From the NCBI GenBank assembly GCA_045545235.1, contig JAZQAN010000009.1, forward strand, positions 1-35,167: 35,167 nucleotides of DNA, in the 5' to 3' direction. Shown here piece by piece: positions 7,182-17,277 of this stretch. The DNA comes from CAZNKU01 sp045545235 (lineage in GTDB: Bacteria; Bacillota; Clostridia; Monoglobales; Firm-18). The notes below the pieces were generated by a model. That model had not been told where the DNA came from. It made no database searches and saw nothing but the letters and a program-made list of their open reading frames with translations. How positions within the stretch are numbered: the first letter of the stretch is position 1; every line of letters starts with the position of its first letter. The position numbers were made by a program, and so were the translations under genes.

Positions 7182-9467
7182 ATGAAAAAGTTATTTAGCA
7201 TTGCACTTATTATATGTCTTGTGCTTGTAAATATACCTGTTGTTTTTGCAGGATTTACAGAGGATGATACAAATATTGTAACTGTTGATTTAAACAGTAT
7301 TCTTGCCGAACAGGAAGATGGTACAGTTGTATATTCTGATAACGTAGATAAGATTACAGATATTTTAGGTGAGGGCTGGAGCCTATATTCAGGCGATACA
7401 CCCTCATCAGCTGATGTTATTTCTGTAAAGGAAATTGACGGCAAAAAGTATCTTAATATTTCTGCTACCGGCAAGGGTACATCCTGCGGTATTGTTAAAA
7501 CGGTTTCTCCTGAAGTTTCCGCCGACGGTAGATATGTAGCAGAAATAGAATACTATGGCGGTAATACATATACGGCAAACGTATACACTACACTTTCGGA
7601 TGCAAGCGGCAATAACATAGTTACAATGTACAAGGACAGCAGTAACTATTTCAGAATTCAGGTTGGTAACGGTGAAGTGCAGAATATGTACAGAAGCAAA
7701 AATGTAATCGGCACTTATAATATGAAATTTACTGTTGATGTAAAAAAAGGCACTTTGGATATTGACCTTAACTTTGAGGGTGGCGGTAAAGCTTCATGGG
7801 CAGATGAAGATGAAAAGCTTACAACAAAAATTGTTGATGGTGTATACAACGTAACAAGAAGTGAGCCTTATACACTTGAAATGGTAGATGGTGGAATTGC
7901 TGTTCCGGGAAGTTTTACAATGTACGTAACTCCGAGCCACGCAACCGCAGTAAGACCTGCAAGTCTTAGTTTTGTTAAGATTACACCGTACACTTATGTT
8001 AAGACTACCTGCATAGGTGCTTTTAGGGAAAACGGAGAAAAGCTTGAGACTGTTACAACAAAAGAGAAGATAATCAAACTGTGTTTTGACGATGCAATGG
8101 ATACTTCCTTTCTTAATGATGATAACGTAAAAATTTATGATGAGTATAACTATGAAGTAGAATACACTTATGACATAAGTAAAGATAAGAAAAGCTATAT
8201 AATCACTCTTGGTACTATGCCTGTGGGTGATTACAAGTTAGTATATTCCAACCTACGGGATGCAAATGAATTTGCAATAGACGGAGGCACAATTGACTTT
8301 GCGGTTGAACAGGCAACTCAGCTTAATGTTTCAAAAGACAGTATGCAGGTAAGTAACAGATCCGAGGAGGAAGGAGTATCTGAAATTGTTAAATTTGACC
8401 ATCAAAGCGGTATGACTGTTGTTGAATACACATGGAAATCCGCAGGTCAGCCTACTACAGCTCAAAGAACAGGCACAAAACTTATGTCCGGTGACAATGT
8501 AATTATGGATATTTACAGCACCTTCAGACAGATAAACATAGTGATTGATGGAAAGATATATACAGTACCGTCTTCAGCTGTGGTTTTTTACACGGGTACA
8601 TATTCACTTAAGGCCGTGATAGATAATAGAAATCACATTGCTGATGTTATACTTACAAATCCAAACATAGTAAGCTATGTTATGGGAACAAATGCTGATT
8701 TTGAAAATACATTTGTTGTTGATAAGGATGCGAATACCATTACACTTAAAAATGTTGCAATTCCGGAATATGAAATTGATAAGCTTGATTTTTACATAAA
8801 TAAGCTTACCGCAGAGGGTAAGTGTACTACAGATATAACCGATTTGAAAATATATGAACCGTCGGTGTTGCAGACAGTAAGCACTTATTCGGGTGTTGAG
8901 ATTGAATACGGCGGCAGAGGCTCAATGCTTATGAAATACATTGACTTTACCTTTGATTACCCTGTTAAAAGTGGAACAGTTGTGACCGTGAACGGAAAAA
9001 AAACGGAAACTGAAATGGTAGAGAGTAATGTTTTAAGAGTAAACTTACCTGAACTTGAAGCTCTTAAAAAATACAGCCTTGTGTTTGAAAATGTTACAGA
9101 CAATAACGGAAATAATGTAATAGGGCTTGAAGATGGCTTTACATTTACAACAACAAAATCAGCTCTTACAGCAGAGTTTACGGATGTTATAGGTGCAGGA
9201 AACTTTACACTTAAGATAAACAATGAATACTCGGATGATAAAAGTGTTGTTATTATGTGCGTACTTTATTCAGCCGATGGCAGATTAAAGGCACAGCCTC
9301 AGATTATGAACGAAACTATTCCCGCAGTTACAGGCAAAATCTTTGAAAACATCGGATTTACTTTGCCTCAGAATGTTACAGCGGGAGACTTTGTTAAAAT
9401 AATGGTGTGGGATGGCGAAGATACAATGCATCCGCTTGCAAGTCCTGCAAAAATAATCGTTCAGTAG
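7182..9467 (+). CDS. Secreted multidomain beta-sandwich protein with SbsA/Big_5-like Ig domains
   Basis: The 761-aa product begins with a clear signal peptide (cleavage probably after VVFA). Residues about 30-270 look like a concanavalin-type beta-sandwich. About 275-375 and 570-660 resemble SbsA/Big_5 Ig-like modules (DDAMDTSFLNDDNVKIY; FTFDYPVKSGTVVTVNGKKT), with a second lectin-like stretch between. The last 100 residues form a module (VVIMCVLYSADGRLKAQPQ) that recurs at the end of the 17278 product. No SLH domain or catalytic motif is visible, so it may bind glycan or other surface proteins. AGGAGG precedes the ATG. It follows the AraC gene by 12 bp and precedes an SLH gene by 15 bp. Function is inferred from architecture only. 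Confidence 0.8.
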   Translation: MKKLFSIALIICLVLVNIPVVFAGFTEDDTNIVTVDLNSILAEQEDGTVVYSDNVDKITDILGEGWSLYSGDTPSSADVISVKEIDGKKYLNISATGKGTSCGIVKTVSPEVSADGRYVAEIEYYGGNTYTANVYTTLSDASGNNIVTMYKDSSNYFRIQVGNGEVQNMYRSKNVIGTYNMKFTVDVKKGTLDIDLNFEGGGKASWADEDEKLTTKIVDGVYNVTRSEPYTLEMVDGGIAVPGSFTMYVTPSHATAVRPASLSFVKITPYTYVKTTCIGAFRENGEKLETVTTKEKIIKLCFDDAMDTSFLNDDNVKIYDEYNYEVEYTYDISKDKKSYIITLGTMPVGDYKLVYSNLRDANEFAIDGGTIDFAVEQATQLNVSKDSMQVSNRSEEEGVSEIVKFDHQSGMTVVEYTWKSAGQPTTAQRTGTKLMSGDNVIMDIYSTFRQINIVIDGKIYTVPSSAVVFYTGTYSLKAVIDNRNHIADVILTNPNIVSYVMGTNADFENTFVVDKDANTITLKNVAIPEYEIDKLDFYINKLTAEGKCTTDITDLKIYEPSVLQTVSTYSGVEIEYGGRGSMLMKYIDFTFDYPVKSGTVVTVNGKKTETEMVESNVLRVNLPELEALKKYSLVFENVTDNNGNNVIGLEDGFTFTTTKSALTAEFTDVIGAGNFTLKINNEYSDDKSVVIMCVLYSADGRLKAQPQIMNETIPAVTGKIFENIGFTLPQNVTAGDFVKIMVWDGEDTMHPLASPAKIIVQ

Positions 9468-9482
9468 AAAGGTTGTGATGAG

Positions 9483-11153
9483 TTGAAAAAAATTCTATGT
9501 ACTTTAATGGCATTGGCTGTATTTGCATGCTCGACTGTATCAGCCGCAAAAATAGATACCTTGGAAGTTGATATGGAAAATATGAATTTTACCGTGAGCG
9601 GTTCACTTGAAAAAAACGGTATGGGTGCCTACAAGGTAATGTATAACAGCAATGGTACAGACTATTATGAAAATGCAGGTCAGTTTGATACTGACGAAAA
9701 GGGTATGTTTACGCTTACTGTTCCTGTCAGCAATACGGACAAGGACTTTACAATATATCTTGTAGGTGAAACACTTACGGAAGCAAAAATATATAAAACA
9801 TTCTATTTTCCTGATATAAATGAATTTAAAAGCTATGCTCAAAAGCTTATAGATGGTGAAATCATTGTTAAAGATGTTTTGGCAGATGACGACCTTTCAA
9901 GAAAAATTCTTGTTGATACAACAGACTATAAGAAAGTAAAAAACACATCGGATGTAATAAAGGGGCTTAACGCATATCTGGACAGCGACAGCGCAAGCGT
10001 GGAAAATTGGAATGAATTTGTTGATTTATTCAATAGCTTGTGTGCGATAAATCTTATAGGTCAGGCAGAAAATGCTTCAGAAGTTACAGCCCTGCTCGAA
10101 GATTATGCAGGCTATGTTAAGCTTAGTAATGCAAAAGCGTACACTACATATACATCTGACTATTTTAAGGACGGATATGAGGACGCAGTTTTAGCAACAC
10201 TTACGGGGAATACATACGAAAGTCTTGAAGAATTTTATAACAAATTTAATGATGGTGTAATTTTAAAAGGCGTTCATATGGTGTCAAACTGGGCGTTTGC
10301 AAGCAAGCCCATAACTGAAAATTCTGCTTACCTTAAAGGTGCAGACGTTTCAGGTTACAATGCCTTGAAAGATTATAAGGGAGAAGTTGACAAGCTTATT
10401 GCTAATAAGTCATACGAAACTACAGAACTTTTAATTTCTGCGTTTAACGGTGTTGTAAAAACAGTAAAGGAAAACCATATAAATAACAAACCTGCTTCAG
10501 GCGGAGGCGGTGGAGGCGGAGGTGCCGGCATAATCGGTATTAACTCCACTATACCGGAAACGGGTGAAAACAAGGTGACAAATCACATAGTACAGGAGCT
10601 TGGGTTTTCCGATATTACAAATGTACAGTGGGCTTCAAATGCAATACTTACACTTTGTAATAAAGGTATTATAAACGGTTATGAGGATAACACCTTCAAA
10701 CCGAACACCAACATTACAAGAGAAGAATTTGTTAAGATTGTAATTTCAGCTTTCGGATATGAAAATGCTACCGATACCGGAAACACATTTGTGGATTTAT
10801 CTTCCGCTAACTGGGCGTATCCCTATATTATGACAGCCGTAAACAATGGGATTATAAACGGTGTGTCGGATACTCAGTTCGGAATGGGTAAAAAAATAAC
10901 ACGTCAGGAAATGGCAGTTATTCTGTACAGAGCCGTAATAAATAAAGGCTATGATATTTCAGGCGATGCAAAAACAAGTTTTACAGACCTTGACAACATT
11001 TCAACCTGGGCAGTTGATGCAGTTGAAAATATGGCAAGGGGCGGAGTAATATCAGGATTTACAGACGGTAGCTTTAAGCCTGCCGAAAACTCAACAAGAG
11101 CACAGGCGGCAGTTATGGTTTACAATACTCTGGCAAATATCGGATTACTGTAA
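9483..11153 (+). CDS. Secreted protein with three C-terminal SLH domains
   Basis: The 556-aa product starts at TTG (9483); an ATG at 9478 is in another frame and stops at once, and AGAAAGG lies about 10 bases upstream of the TTG. A signal peptide (MKKILCTLMALAVFACSTVSA) is followed by a small beta domain (about 25-115), a helical stretch (about 118-335), a run of Gly (about 340-348), and SLH repeats at about 374-430, 436-493 and 497-556, with TREE, TRQE and TRAQ in place of the TRAE motif. SLH triplets bind pyruvylated wall polymers, so it should sit on the cell surface. The helical middle is not recognised. It may anchor or space other operon products (inference). Confidence 0.85.
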   Translation: MKKILCTLMALAVFACSTVSAAKIDTLEVDMENMNFTVSGSLEKNGMGAYKVMYNSNGTDYYENAGQFDTDEKGMFTLTVPVSNTDKDFTIYLVGETLTEAKIYKTFYFPDINEFKSYAQKLIDGEIIVKDVLADDDLSRKILVDTTDYKKVKNTSDVIKGLNAYLDSDSASVENWNEFVDLFNSLCAINLIGQAENASEVTALLEDYAGYVKLSNAKAYTTYTSDYFKDGYEDAVLATLTGNTYESLEEFYNKFNDGVILKGVHMVSNWAFASKPITENSAYLKGADVSGYNALKDYKGEVDKLIANKSYETTELLISAFNGVVKTVKENHINNKPASGGGGGGGGAGIIGINSTIPETGENKVTNHIVQELGFSDITNVQWASNAILTLCNKGIINGYEDNTFKPNTNITREEFVKIVISAFGYENATDTGNTFVDLSSANWAYPYIMTAVNNGIINGVSDTQFGMGKKITRQEMAVILYRAVINKGYDISGDAKTSFTDLDNISTWAVDAVENMARGGVISGFTDGSFKPAENSTRAQAAVMVYNTLANIGLL

Positions 11154-11166
11154 GGGGTGGTTTATT

Positions 11167-14100
11167 ATGAGTAAAAGATTAATAGCTTTTTTAGTTACTG
11201 CAATTATGGTTTTTCAGATGGTTCCTGTTGTGTATGCTGATACACCGATTTTTGAAGTAAATCCCAATGTTTTAAATGAATCCGGTATGCCTTACGGAAT
11301 ACGAACTGTTAATGTTCCTCTTAACGGAAATGTTAAGGTCACAGATGTTGATGGAGTTAAGAAACTTGCGGTTGAAGATACAATGACCACAAGTGCAGGA
11401 CCAACTGTGGCTGTGGATATTCCCAGTATGAGAGGCAACTTTGTAGTTAATGTAAAGCTTACCCCTGGTAATGCCTTCAGGTTTGACTTTTTTGATGCAA
11501 GAAGTGCAACCTATACTGACGGCGTAAGAATTTTGGCTAACGCAAGCGGAATTTTGTATGCCTATAATGGTACAACAGAGTACTGCAGACCTGCGGCACT
11601 TTTAAAGGCGAATGTTGGAGATGAAACAGAAATGTGGTTTAATTTTAACATGGTAGCTAAAAAATGCGACGTCTATGTTAAAAACAAGTCGACAACCACA
11701 TACACAGGTGCTGTTGCCGAGCATTGCTCGCTTGATGATGGCATATTGAAGATTGCGGATATTCCCGTAAAATGTGATTCTGTAAACCGCATATATTTTG
11801 TTGCAACAAACAATTCAGGTACTTCTCACATAGACTATATTAACGTTTATAATGGTGAATACAGACCTTCAAAGCCTAATGATTTTGTTGTTCCAAACTA
11901 TCTGTCAGGTGTAAAAGCACCGTGGATTACAAGAGGTGAAACAATTTCTGCAATTAAAAACAATACAGAAGTTGACCCTGATGATAAATTTGATGATATA
12001 ACAGTTGAGAAAATAAAAATCACAGACGAAATGCTGGCGGAATACAGACCTACCGAGGAACAGATTCAGGCAGGGCTTGAAAAATATGAGGGTGTGCATC
12101 CGAGAATAATGATGTATGAGGAAGAATGGGAAGAGTTTTTGGTGAATATTCTTTCTCCCGAATACGAGGATAAGCTTGAAATGCTTCTTGATTATAAAGA
12201 AACGTTAATGGCAAAACCTCTATACGATTTTACAACCGATACAGCTATTGCTGACCATCAGCGTAGTGTTGGTAATACACTTTATCAGTTGGCATGGATA
12301 TACAAGGTTACAGGGGATGAGGCAGTATTTAACCGTTTGCTTGAATGGATAGAGGTTGTTTTAAACCTTGAAAAATTCGGTACTGATAACGTAAGTATTG
12401 CGGCAGGACATTTGCTTATTGGTCTTGCACTGACTTATGACTGGCTGTATGACGAATTACCTGAGGATTTAAAGGCAAAAATGCTTGAAAAAATGATTAC
12501 TCATGGTACATTGCTTGAAGCTGCAGGTGGTAAAGCGTGGAATTATCAGCCTACAATTAACCAGGGTTGGATAAACATGGCGGCAATAGCGGCAACTACT
12601 AATGCAATATATGATGAATATGAGCCTGCAAAGGAATGGATTGATACAGCAGTTAACTATATGTCAAAGGCATTCTTCCTGCTTGGGGAAGACGGTGCCA
12701 GTCAGGAAGGTGTAGGCTACTGGACATACGGCTTTGCATATATGATGTTTTACATTGAATTCAGCCGTGATTTATGGGGCTATGACCCATGTGACAATGT
12801 AGAATGGCTTGCAAATACAGGTACATACAGATTGTATATGTCTTATCCAAGAAACGGCTGGACTCAACGTTACACAGCGGCAAACCTTGGTGACGGATAC
12901 GGATATGATTACAGTGACATATATTCTATGATGTATTTTCTTGCAAGAGAATTCGGTAATACAGAGTATGTGTGGCTTGCCGATGAAATGGAAGCAAGAG
13001 ATGCAAGAAGCACTATAGACAAACTTTTAAGTGTGGCATATTATAATGCCGATTTAAGCAAAAATGCAAAGTCGCCAGAAGAGCTTGATCTTCCCACACT
13101 TCATGTGTTTAGTCAACTGGGTATTGTAAGCTCAAGAAGTGACTGGAGTGGTGACGAGTCTGCAATTTACTTCAAATGCGGACCTAATATTGAAGCGGAT
13201 ACTGTTAAATATGAGTTTTTTAGTCCTTTATACGACTTCGGAAGTGCACATGCTCACCCCGACAATAACCACTTCCTGTTATGGGGTAACGGTGACCTGC
13301 TTTTAAAGGACGATTCATACGTATTTAAAACAACTGAAAGCCATAATACCATGATTATAAACGGCAAGGGACAAAAAGGTGATGGTACTGTTTATTACAA
13401 CAATCCTAACGACACATCAATTTATGATGAAATTCCGTATATTAAAAAGTCGGAATCAACGGAGGATTTTGACTACTTTGTAGGTGCAGGTGCAAATGCT
13501 TACAAAGATAATCTGGGCGTAGTAAAATATGACAGACATATGCTGTTTATAAAGCCGGATGTCCTTATTGTACTTGATGATGTTGAACTTTTGGAAGAAT
13601 CTGATATAGAGTTCAGATTTTTCCCTGAGTCCGAAATTGTTGGTGATGTTACAACAGGCTACACCGCAAAGGGTGACAAAAATATTCTGTATATGGAATC
13701 TTTAACTCCCGATGCTATGGAATTTGGTCTTGATAAGCTTGATATATTCCACAACAAGGCAGGAACATTAAGAAAAATGCACAATGGTTTTTCCGCAAAG
13801 GCTACAACAGACGAGCTTGTAAATGTAACTGCGCTGAGTTGGAATGATAAAGATGGTGTTGCAAAGCGTGTTAAGTGCGAGGTTGACGGAGATGTTTATA
13901 AGTTTATTGTAAATGGCAAGGAATATTCGCTGAACCATAAAACCTTTACCGTAACGGCAAAGGACGTTGAGGTTGCAGAACACCTGCCTGTTTTAGGTGG
14001 CTTGTCTGTGGAGGGCAATCCAATAGAGCTTCAAGAAGATGTTTATGATTACAATGTTAATCTTGATGATTATTTTTACAATGTAAGAGTTAAGGAAGCA

Positions 14101-14658
14101 GATGTATATGCAACACCGAAGTATGCGGGTGAGGATGTTGAAATTAAAATAGAATATCCAGAAGCTATACCCGGTACTGTAAAGGTTTACGTTTCAAATT
14201 CACTTGGAACAAACACATATAACGTAAATATTACCAAAACAGACTTTGATGTTTCAAGAGTTGCGCTTACTCCTGTAAATAACTATAACCCCGAAGGGTC
14301 GGATAAATTCTATCCGTCGGTAGCTCTTGACAGAAATTACCTTAACTTCTGGTATACAAGCAAGCCTGAGCACACTCTTGATTATAAACTTGGTGAAGTA
14401 AAGAAAATCTGTGGTGTGGATATTGCGTGGAAAGAAAGTGTAGACGAATTTATTGATTTTGAAGTTCAGGTTTCAACAGACGGTGAAAATTATGAAACCG
14501 TATTTGCGGGAAAGGAAGATGTTTCTACTACAAGAGCGGAATATTATCCCTTTGAAAATGAAGTTGAGGCTTCGTTTATAAGAGTTAAATTCAACATTCC
14601 CGAAGGCAGAAATTATATGTATATGATAAGTGAATTTTCTGCATACGAAAATAAATAA
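11167..14658 (+). CDS. Secreted heparinase II/III-type polysaccharide lyase with C-terminal F5/8 (CBM32-like) domain
   Basis: The 1163-aa product has a signal peptide, a lectin-like N-terminal domain (about 27-235), a lyase alpha/alpha toroid (about 300-600; LTYDWLYDELPEDLKAKM), a heparinase II/III beta-sandwich (about 655-925), a cadherin-like Ig module (about 940-1020) and a discoidin domain (about 1025-1163). Candidate catalytic or metal residues are Asn465 (NQGW), Tyr518 (GVGYWTYG), His695, His697 and His702 (HAHPDNNHF) and His726 (ESHNTM). Such enzymes cut uronic-acid-containing chains by beta-elimination (heparin, heparan, alginate or other polymers); which one is not readable here. It lacks SLH domains, so it is free or held by partners. 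AGGGGTGG precedes its ATG, 13 bp after the SLH gene. Confidence 0.88.
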   Translation: MSKRLIAFLVTAIMVFQMVPVVYADTPIFEVNPNVLNESGMPYGIRTVNVPLNGNVKVTDVDGVKKLAVEDTMTTSAGPTVAVDIPSMRGNFVVNVKLTPGNAFRFDFFDARSATYTDGVRILANASGILYAYNGTTEYCRPAALLKANVGDETEMWFNFNMVAKKCDVYVKNKSTTTYTGAVAEHCSLDDGILKIADIPVKCDSVNRIYFVATNNSGTSHIDYINVYNGEYRPSKPNDFVVPNYLSGVKAPWITRGETISAIKNNTEVDPDDKFDDITVEKIKITDEMLAEYRPTEEQIQAGLEKYEGVHPRIMMYEEEWEEFLVNILSPEYEDKLEMLLDYKETLMAKPLYDFTTDTAIADHQRSVGNTLYQLAWIYKVTGDEAVFNRLLEWIEVVLNLEKFGTDNVSIAAGHLLIGLALTYDWLYDELPEDLKAKMLEKMITHGTLLEAAGGKAWNYQPTINQGWINMAAIAATTNAIYDEYEPAKEWIDTAVNYMSKAFFLLGEDGASQEGVGYWTYGFAYMMFYIEFSRDLWGYDPCDNVEWLANTGTYRLYMSYPRNGWTQRYTAANLGDGYGYDYSDIYSMMYFLAREFGNTEYVWLADEMEARDARSTIDKLLSVAYYNADLSKNAKSPEELDLPTLHVFSQLGIVSSRSDWSGDESAIYFKCGPNIEADTVKYEFFSPLYDFGSAHAHPDNNHFLLWGNGDLLLKDDSYVFKTTESHNTMIINGKGQKGDGTVYYNNPNDTSIYDEIPYIKKSESTEDFDYFVGAGANAYKDNLGVVKYDRHMLFIKPDVLIVLDDVELLEESDIEFRFFPESEIVGDVTTGYTAKGDKNILYMESLTPDAMEFGLDKLDIFHNKAGTLRKMHNGFSAKATTDELVNVTALSWNDKDGVAKRVKCEVDGDVYKFIVNGKEYSLNHKTFTVTAKDVEVAEHLPVLGGLSVEGNPIELQEDVYDYNVNLDDYFYNVRVKEADVYATPKYAGEDVEIKIEYPEAIPGTVKVYVSNSLGTNTYNVNITKTDFDVSRVALTPVNNYNPEGSDKFYPSVALDRNYLNFWYTSKPEHTLDYKLGEVKKICGVDIAWKESVDEFIDFEVQVSTDGENYETVFAGKEDVSTTRAEYYPFENEVEASFIRVKFNIPEGRNYMYMISEFSAYENK

Positions 14659-14672
14659 AGGAGGGGCATAAT

Positions 14673-17258
14673 GTGAAAAAGTTAATATCGGTATTTTTAG
14701 TTCTTGTAATGATTTTGTCTGCCGCTCCTTTGTATACAATGGCTGATAGATCCGAGCGTGCAGAGGATATACTCACACAGCTTGATGTATTGATTCCCAT
14801 AGATGAGGATAATCCTGTAACACGTGCTTATGCGGTAGCATCAATAATAAATCTTATCGGGCAATCGGAGCTTGCCGCACCTGTTTCCGAGCAAGGTGAC
14901 AAAACCTATTACAAGGATGTACCGCTTACTTACTGGGCTTTGGAAGATATAAATATAGCATATGATTTGGGTATTATATCCTATAGTCCAGAGGGCATGT
15001 TTTATCCCGATATCGCCATTACATACGAACAGCTTGCTAAAATGCTCCTTGTAACAATGGGTTACGAAAGCCAGGCTAATCAGTATGGGGGATTTCCCAC
15101 CGGATATATGATAGTTGCGGGTAATACAGGTATTTTCGACGGTGTAACAATTACAGATAACAAAGGTGCTGTTAAACGCGACGAATTTGATAGAATACTT
15201 TGTAACGTATTGGATTGTGAAATATTTTATCAAAGTGTTTACGGTCAGTTTCCTGAATATTCCCAGGACAAAACCTTTGCGGAAGGTATGCTTGGTCTAA
15301 CAAAGAAATTTGGTTTAATGAATGCAACAGATGAAACAGCCCTTTCCGCAGACAGACATGTTGCAAAAGGTTATGTGGAAATTGACAACATAGTGTATAA
15401 GGATTTAACGAGCTTTGCATCACAGTATTTAGGAATTAAGGTGGTTTTTTACATCAACAATGACAATGAAATTGTATGTATAGTTCCAAGTAGTGAAAAT
15501 TCTGTAATTGAGCTTGATACTGCTACGTCATATTTCGAATTTTCAGAATCAAACAGAGAGTTTGAATATAAAGATGAATACGGTGTTACAAGAACGGTTG
15601 AAATTTCCAATGTTGCAGATGTAATTTATAACGGCAAAAACTATATCGGCTACCCGACAGATGTGTTTGATTTTGAAACAGGTTATATAAGACTTGTTGA
15701 CAACGGCAGAGACGGAGTTTATGAAACGGTGTTTATAACTTCATACACAGCATATCAGTTTGAGTATTATGACTACCAGCTTGATTTGATTTATACATCC
15801 GACGGTGATGCTTTAGATGTTTCAAAAAATGTAGAGATATACGATTTAAAAGGTGATCTAATTTCCTTTGAAGATATTACAAAAGGTGATGTGCTTTCTG
15901 TTGCAGGCTCACTTGACGGTGAATACACAGAAATTATTGTGTGTGATGAATACAGAATAGGTAAGATTGCAAGCTACGAAACAGAAAATGCTGAAACATG
16001 GGTGAATATCGGAAATGATGAAAACTTCTATAAGGTGTCTGAAACATTGAAGGATAAGGTGAATTCCAATTCGTTCGGCACCTTCTACCTGGATTTTATG
16101 GGTAATGTTGTATTTTACAGATATCAGGAAACTGAATATCAGTACGGTTACCTTGTGACTGTGGGAAATGGTGGCGGTATTGATGATACTTTGAAATTTA
16201 AGGTTGTTACTCAGTATGGCACAGTAGTGGTATTCAGTGCGGCGAATATGTTTACACTTGACGGTGATAAATACAGTAAAACAGGCAGCCCTAAATCTGC
16301 AGGAGTATCGAATGCACTTGTTGTATTAGGTGCGGAAAATGCTGACAGCAACATTGTTCCCACACTTATCCGTTACAAGCTTAACGACAATGGTGAAATC
16401 GTGGCAATTGATTCACCCAATGCATCAAAGTCGCAAAGTGAAATGAAGGTTATTTCCGAAGGTAATGCTATATACAGGGATAATGCGGCTTCTATGAATG
16501 GTAAGGTTTATGTGGGCGGATGCATGGTTTTTGTAGTGCCTGATGACAAATTGGATACGGACAACTACATTGTTACATCAGCGTCGCGAATGGCTGCTTC
16601 CACATATTACGACTACATTGCATACTCTGTAAATTCAAAATACAGTGCTGATGCGTTGGTAATAGAAGGCACAGATAACTTTAAAAAAGTAAGCTACGAC
16701 AATGCTTTTGCTATGGTTGAAAAAGTATCCAAGGCACTCGTTAATGATAATGAGGCAGTAAAGCTTAGCCTTTACACTAACAAAACTGTTACGGAAGTAA
16801 TTGTTGTAGACCCCGAAGTGCAAAAAACTGCACTTTCCATAGAGGAGGGTGATGTAATTCAGTACAGCACCAATGCAAATAATGAAGTGATGAGCATTCG
16901 CTATATTTATGACAAAAGTAAAGAAAAATTCTGCAATTACGGTACTTTGGGTGCAAGAGTAGAATATTCCTTTGGTTATATAACAGATCGTGAGGATACT
17001 GTTATCGGTTTTGTAAAGGGCAGCGTTGAAGCGGAGGAAGGCGATGCTGAAAATGTCGGAACAATGGTTTATCCTTCCTTAGAAGATGATGAACTTGTGT
17101 ATTCACTTCACTATGCAGACATTGTGCTTTTTGATTCAACTGCACGTGAGGGCTATAAGGTAAAAAGAATAACCCCGCAGGAAATAAATGAGTTTAAGTG
17201 CACAGTGGTTATGAATATAGGTTATTCAAGAGTAAAATCATTGTACATTTATAAATAA
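14673..17258 (+). CDS. N-terminal-SLH surface protein with long beta-rich body
   Basis: The 861-aa product starts at GTG (14673), with AGGAGGGG 6 bases upstream; the overlapping ATG at 14671 meets a stop at once. After a signal peptide (cleavage near YTMA) come about 150 residues of divergent SLH repeats (TYYKDVPLTYWALEDINIAY; GIISYSPEGMFYPDIAITYE; DEFDRILCNVLD). The remaining 650 residues are beta-rich with recurring units (DVLSVAGSLDGEYTEIIV) and no catalytic motif I recognise. It is a distant paralogue of the 22847 product and of the pseudogene at 3063. Having the anchor at the N-terminus leaves the body projecting outward, so a scaffold or glycan-binding role is possible but unproven. Confidence 0.8.
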   Translation: MKKLISVFLVLVMILSAAPLYTMADRSERAEDILTQLDVLIPIDEDNPVTRAYAVASIINLIGQSELAAPVSEQGDKTYYKDVPLTYWALEDINIAYDLGIISYSPEGMFYPDIAITYEQLAKMLLVTMGYESQANQYGGFPTGYMIVAGNTGIFDGVTITDNKGAVKRDEFDRILCNVLDCEIFYQSVYGQFPEYSQDKTFAEGMLGLTKKFGLMNATDETALSADRHVAKGYVEIDNIVYKDLTSFASQYLGIKVVFYINNDNEIVCIVPSSENSVIELDTATSYFEFSESNREFEYKDEYGVTRTVEISNVADVIYNGKNYIGYPTDVFDFETGYIRLVDNGRDGVYETVFITSYTAYQFEYYDYQLDLIYTSDGDALDVSKNVEIYDLKGDLISFEDITKGDVLSVAGSLDGEYTEIIVCDEYRIGKIASYETENAETWVNIGNDENFYKVSETLKDKVNSNSFGTFYLDFMGNVVFYRYQETEYQYGYLVTVGNGGGIDDTLKFKVVTQYGTVVVFSAANMFTLDGDKYSKTGSPKSAGVSNALVVLGAENADSNIVPTLIRYKLNDNGEIVAIDSPNASKSQSEMKVISEGNAIYRDNAASMNGKVYVGGCMVFVVPDDKLDTDNYIVTSASRMAASTYYDYIAYSVNSKYSADALVIEGTDNFKKVSYDNAFAMVEKVSKALVNDNEAVKLSLYTNKTVTEVIVVDPEVQKTALSIEEGDVIQYSTNANNEVMSIRYIYDKSKEKFCNYGTLGARVEYSFGYITDREDTVIGFVKGSVEAEEGDAENVGTMVYPSLEDDELVYSLHYADIVLFDSTAREGYKVKRITPQEINEFKCTVVMNIGYSRVKSLYIYK

Positions 17259-17277
17259 ATTTTAGGAGGTTTTAAAA

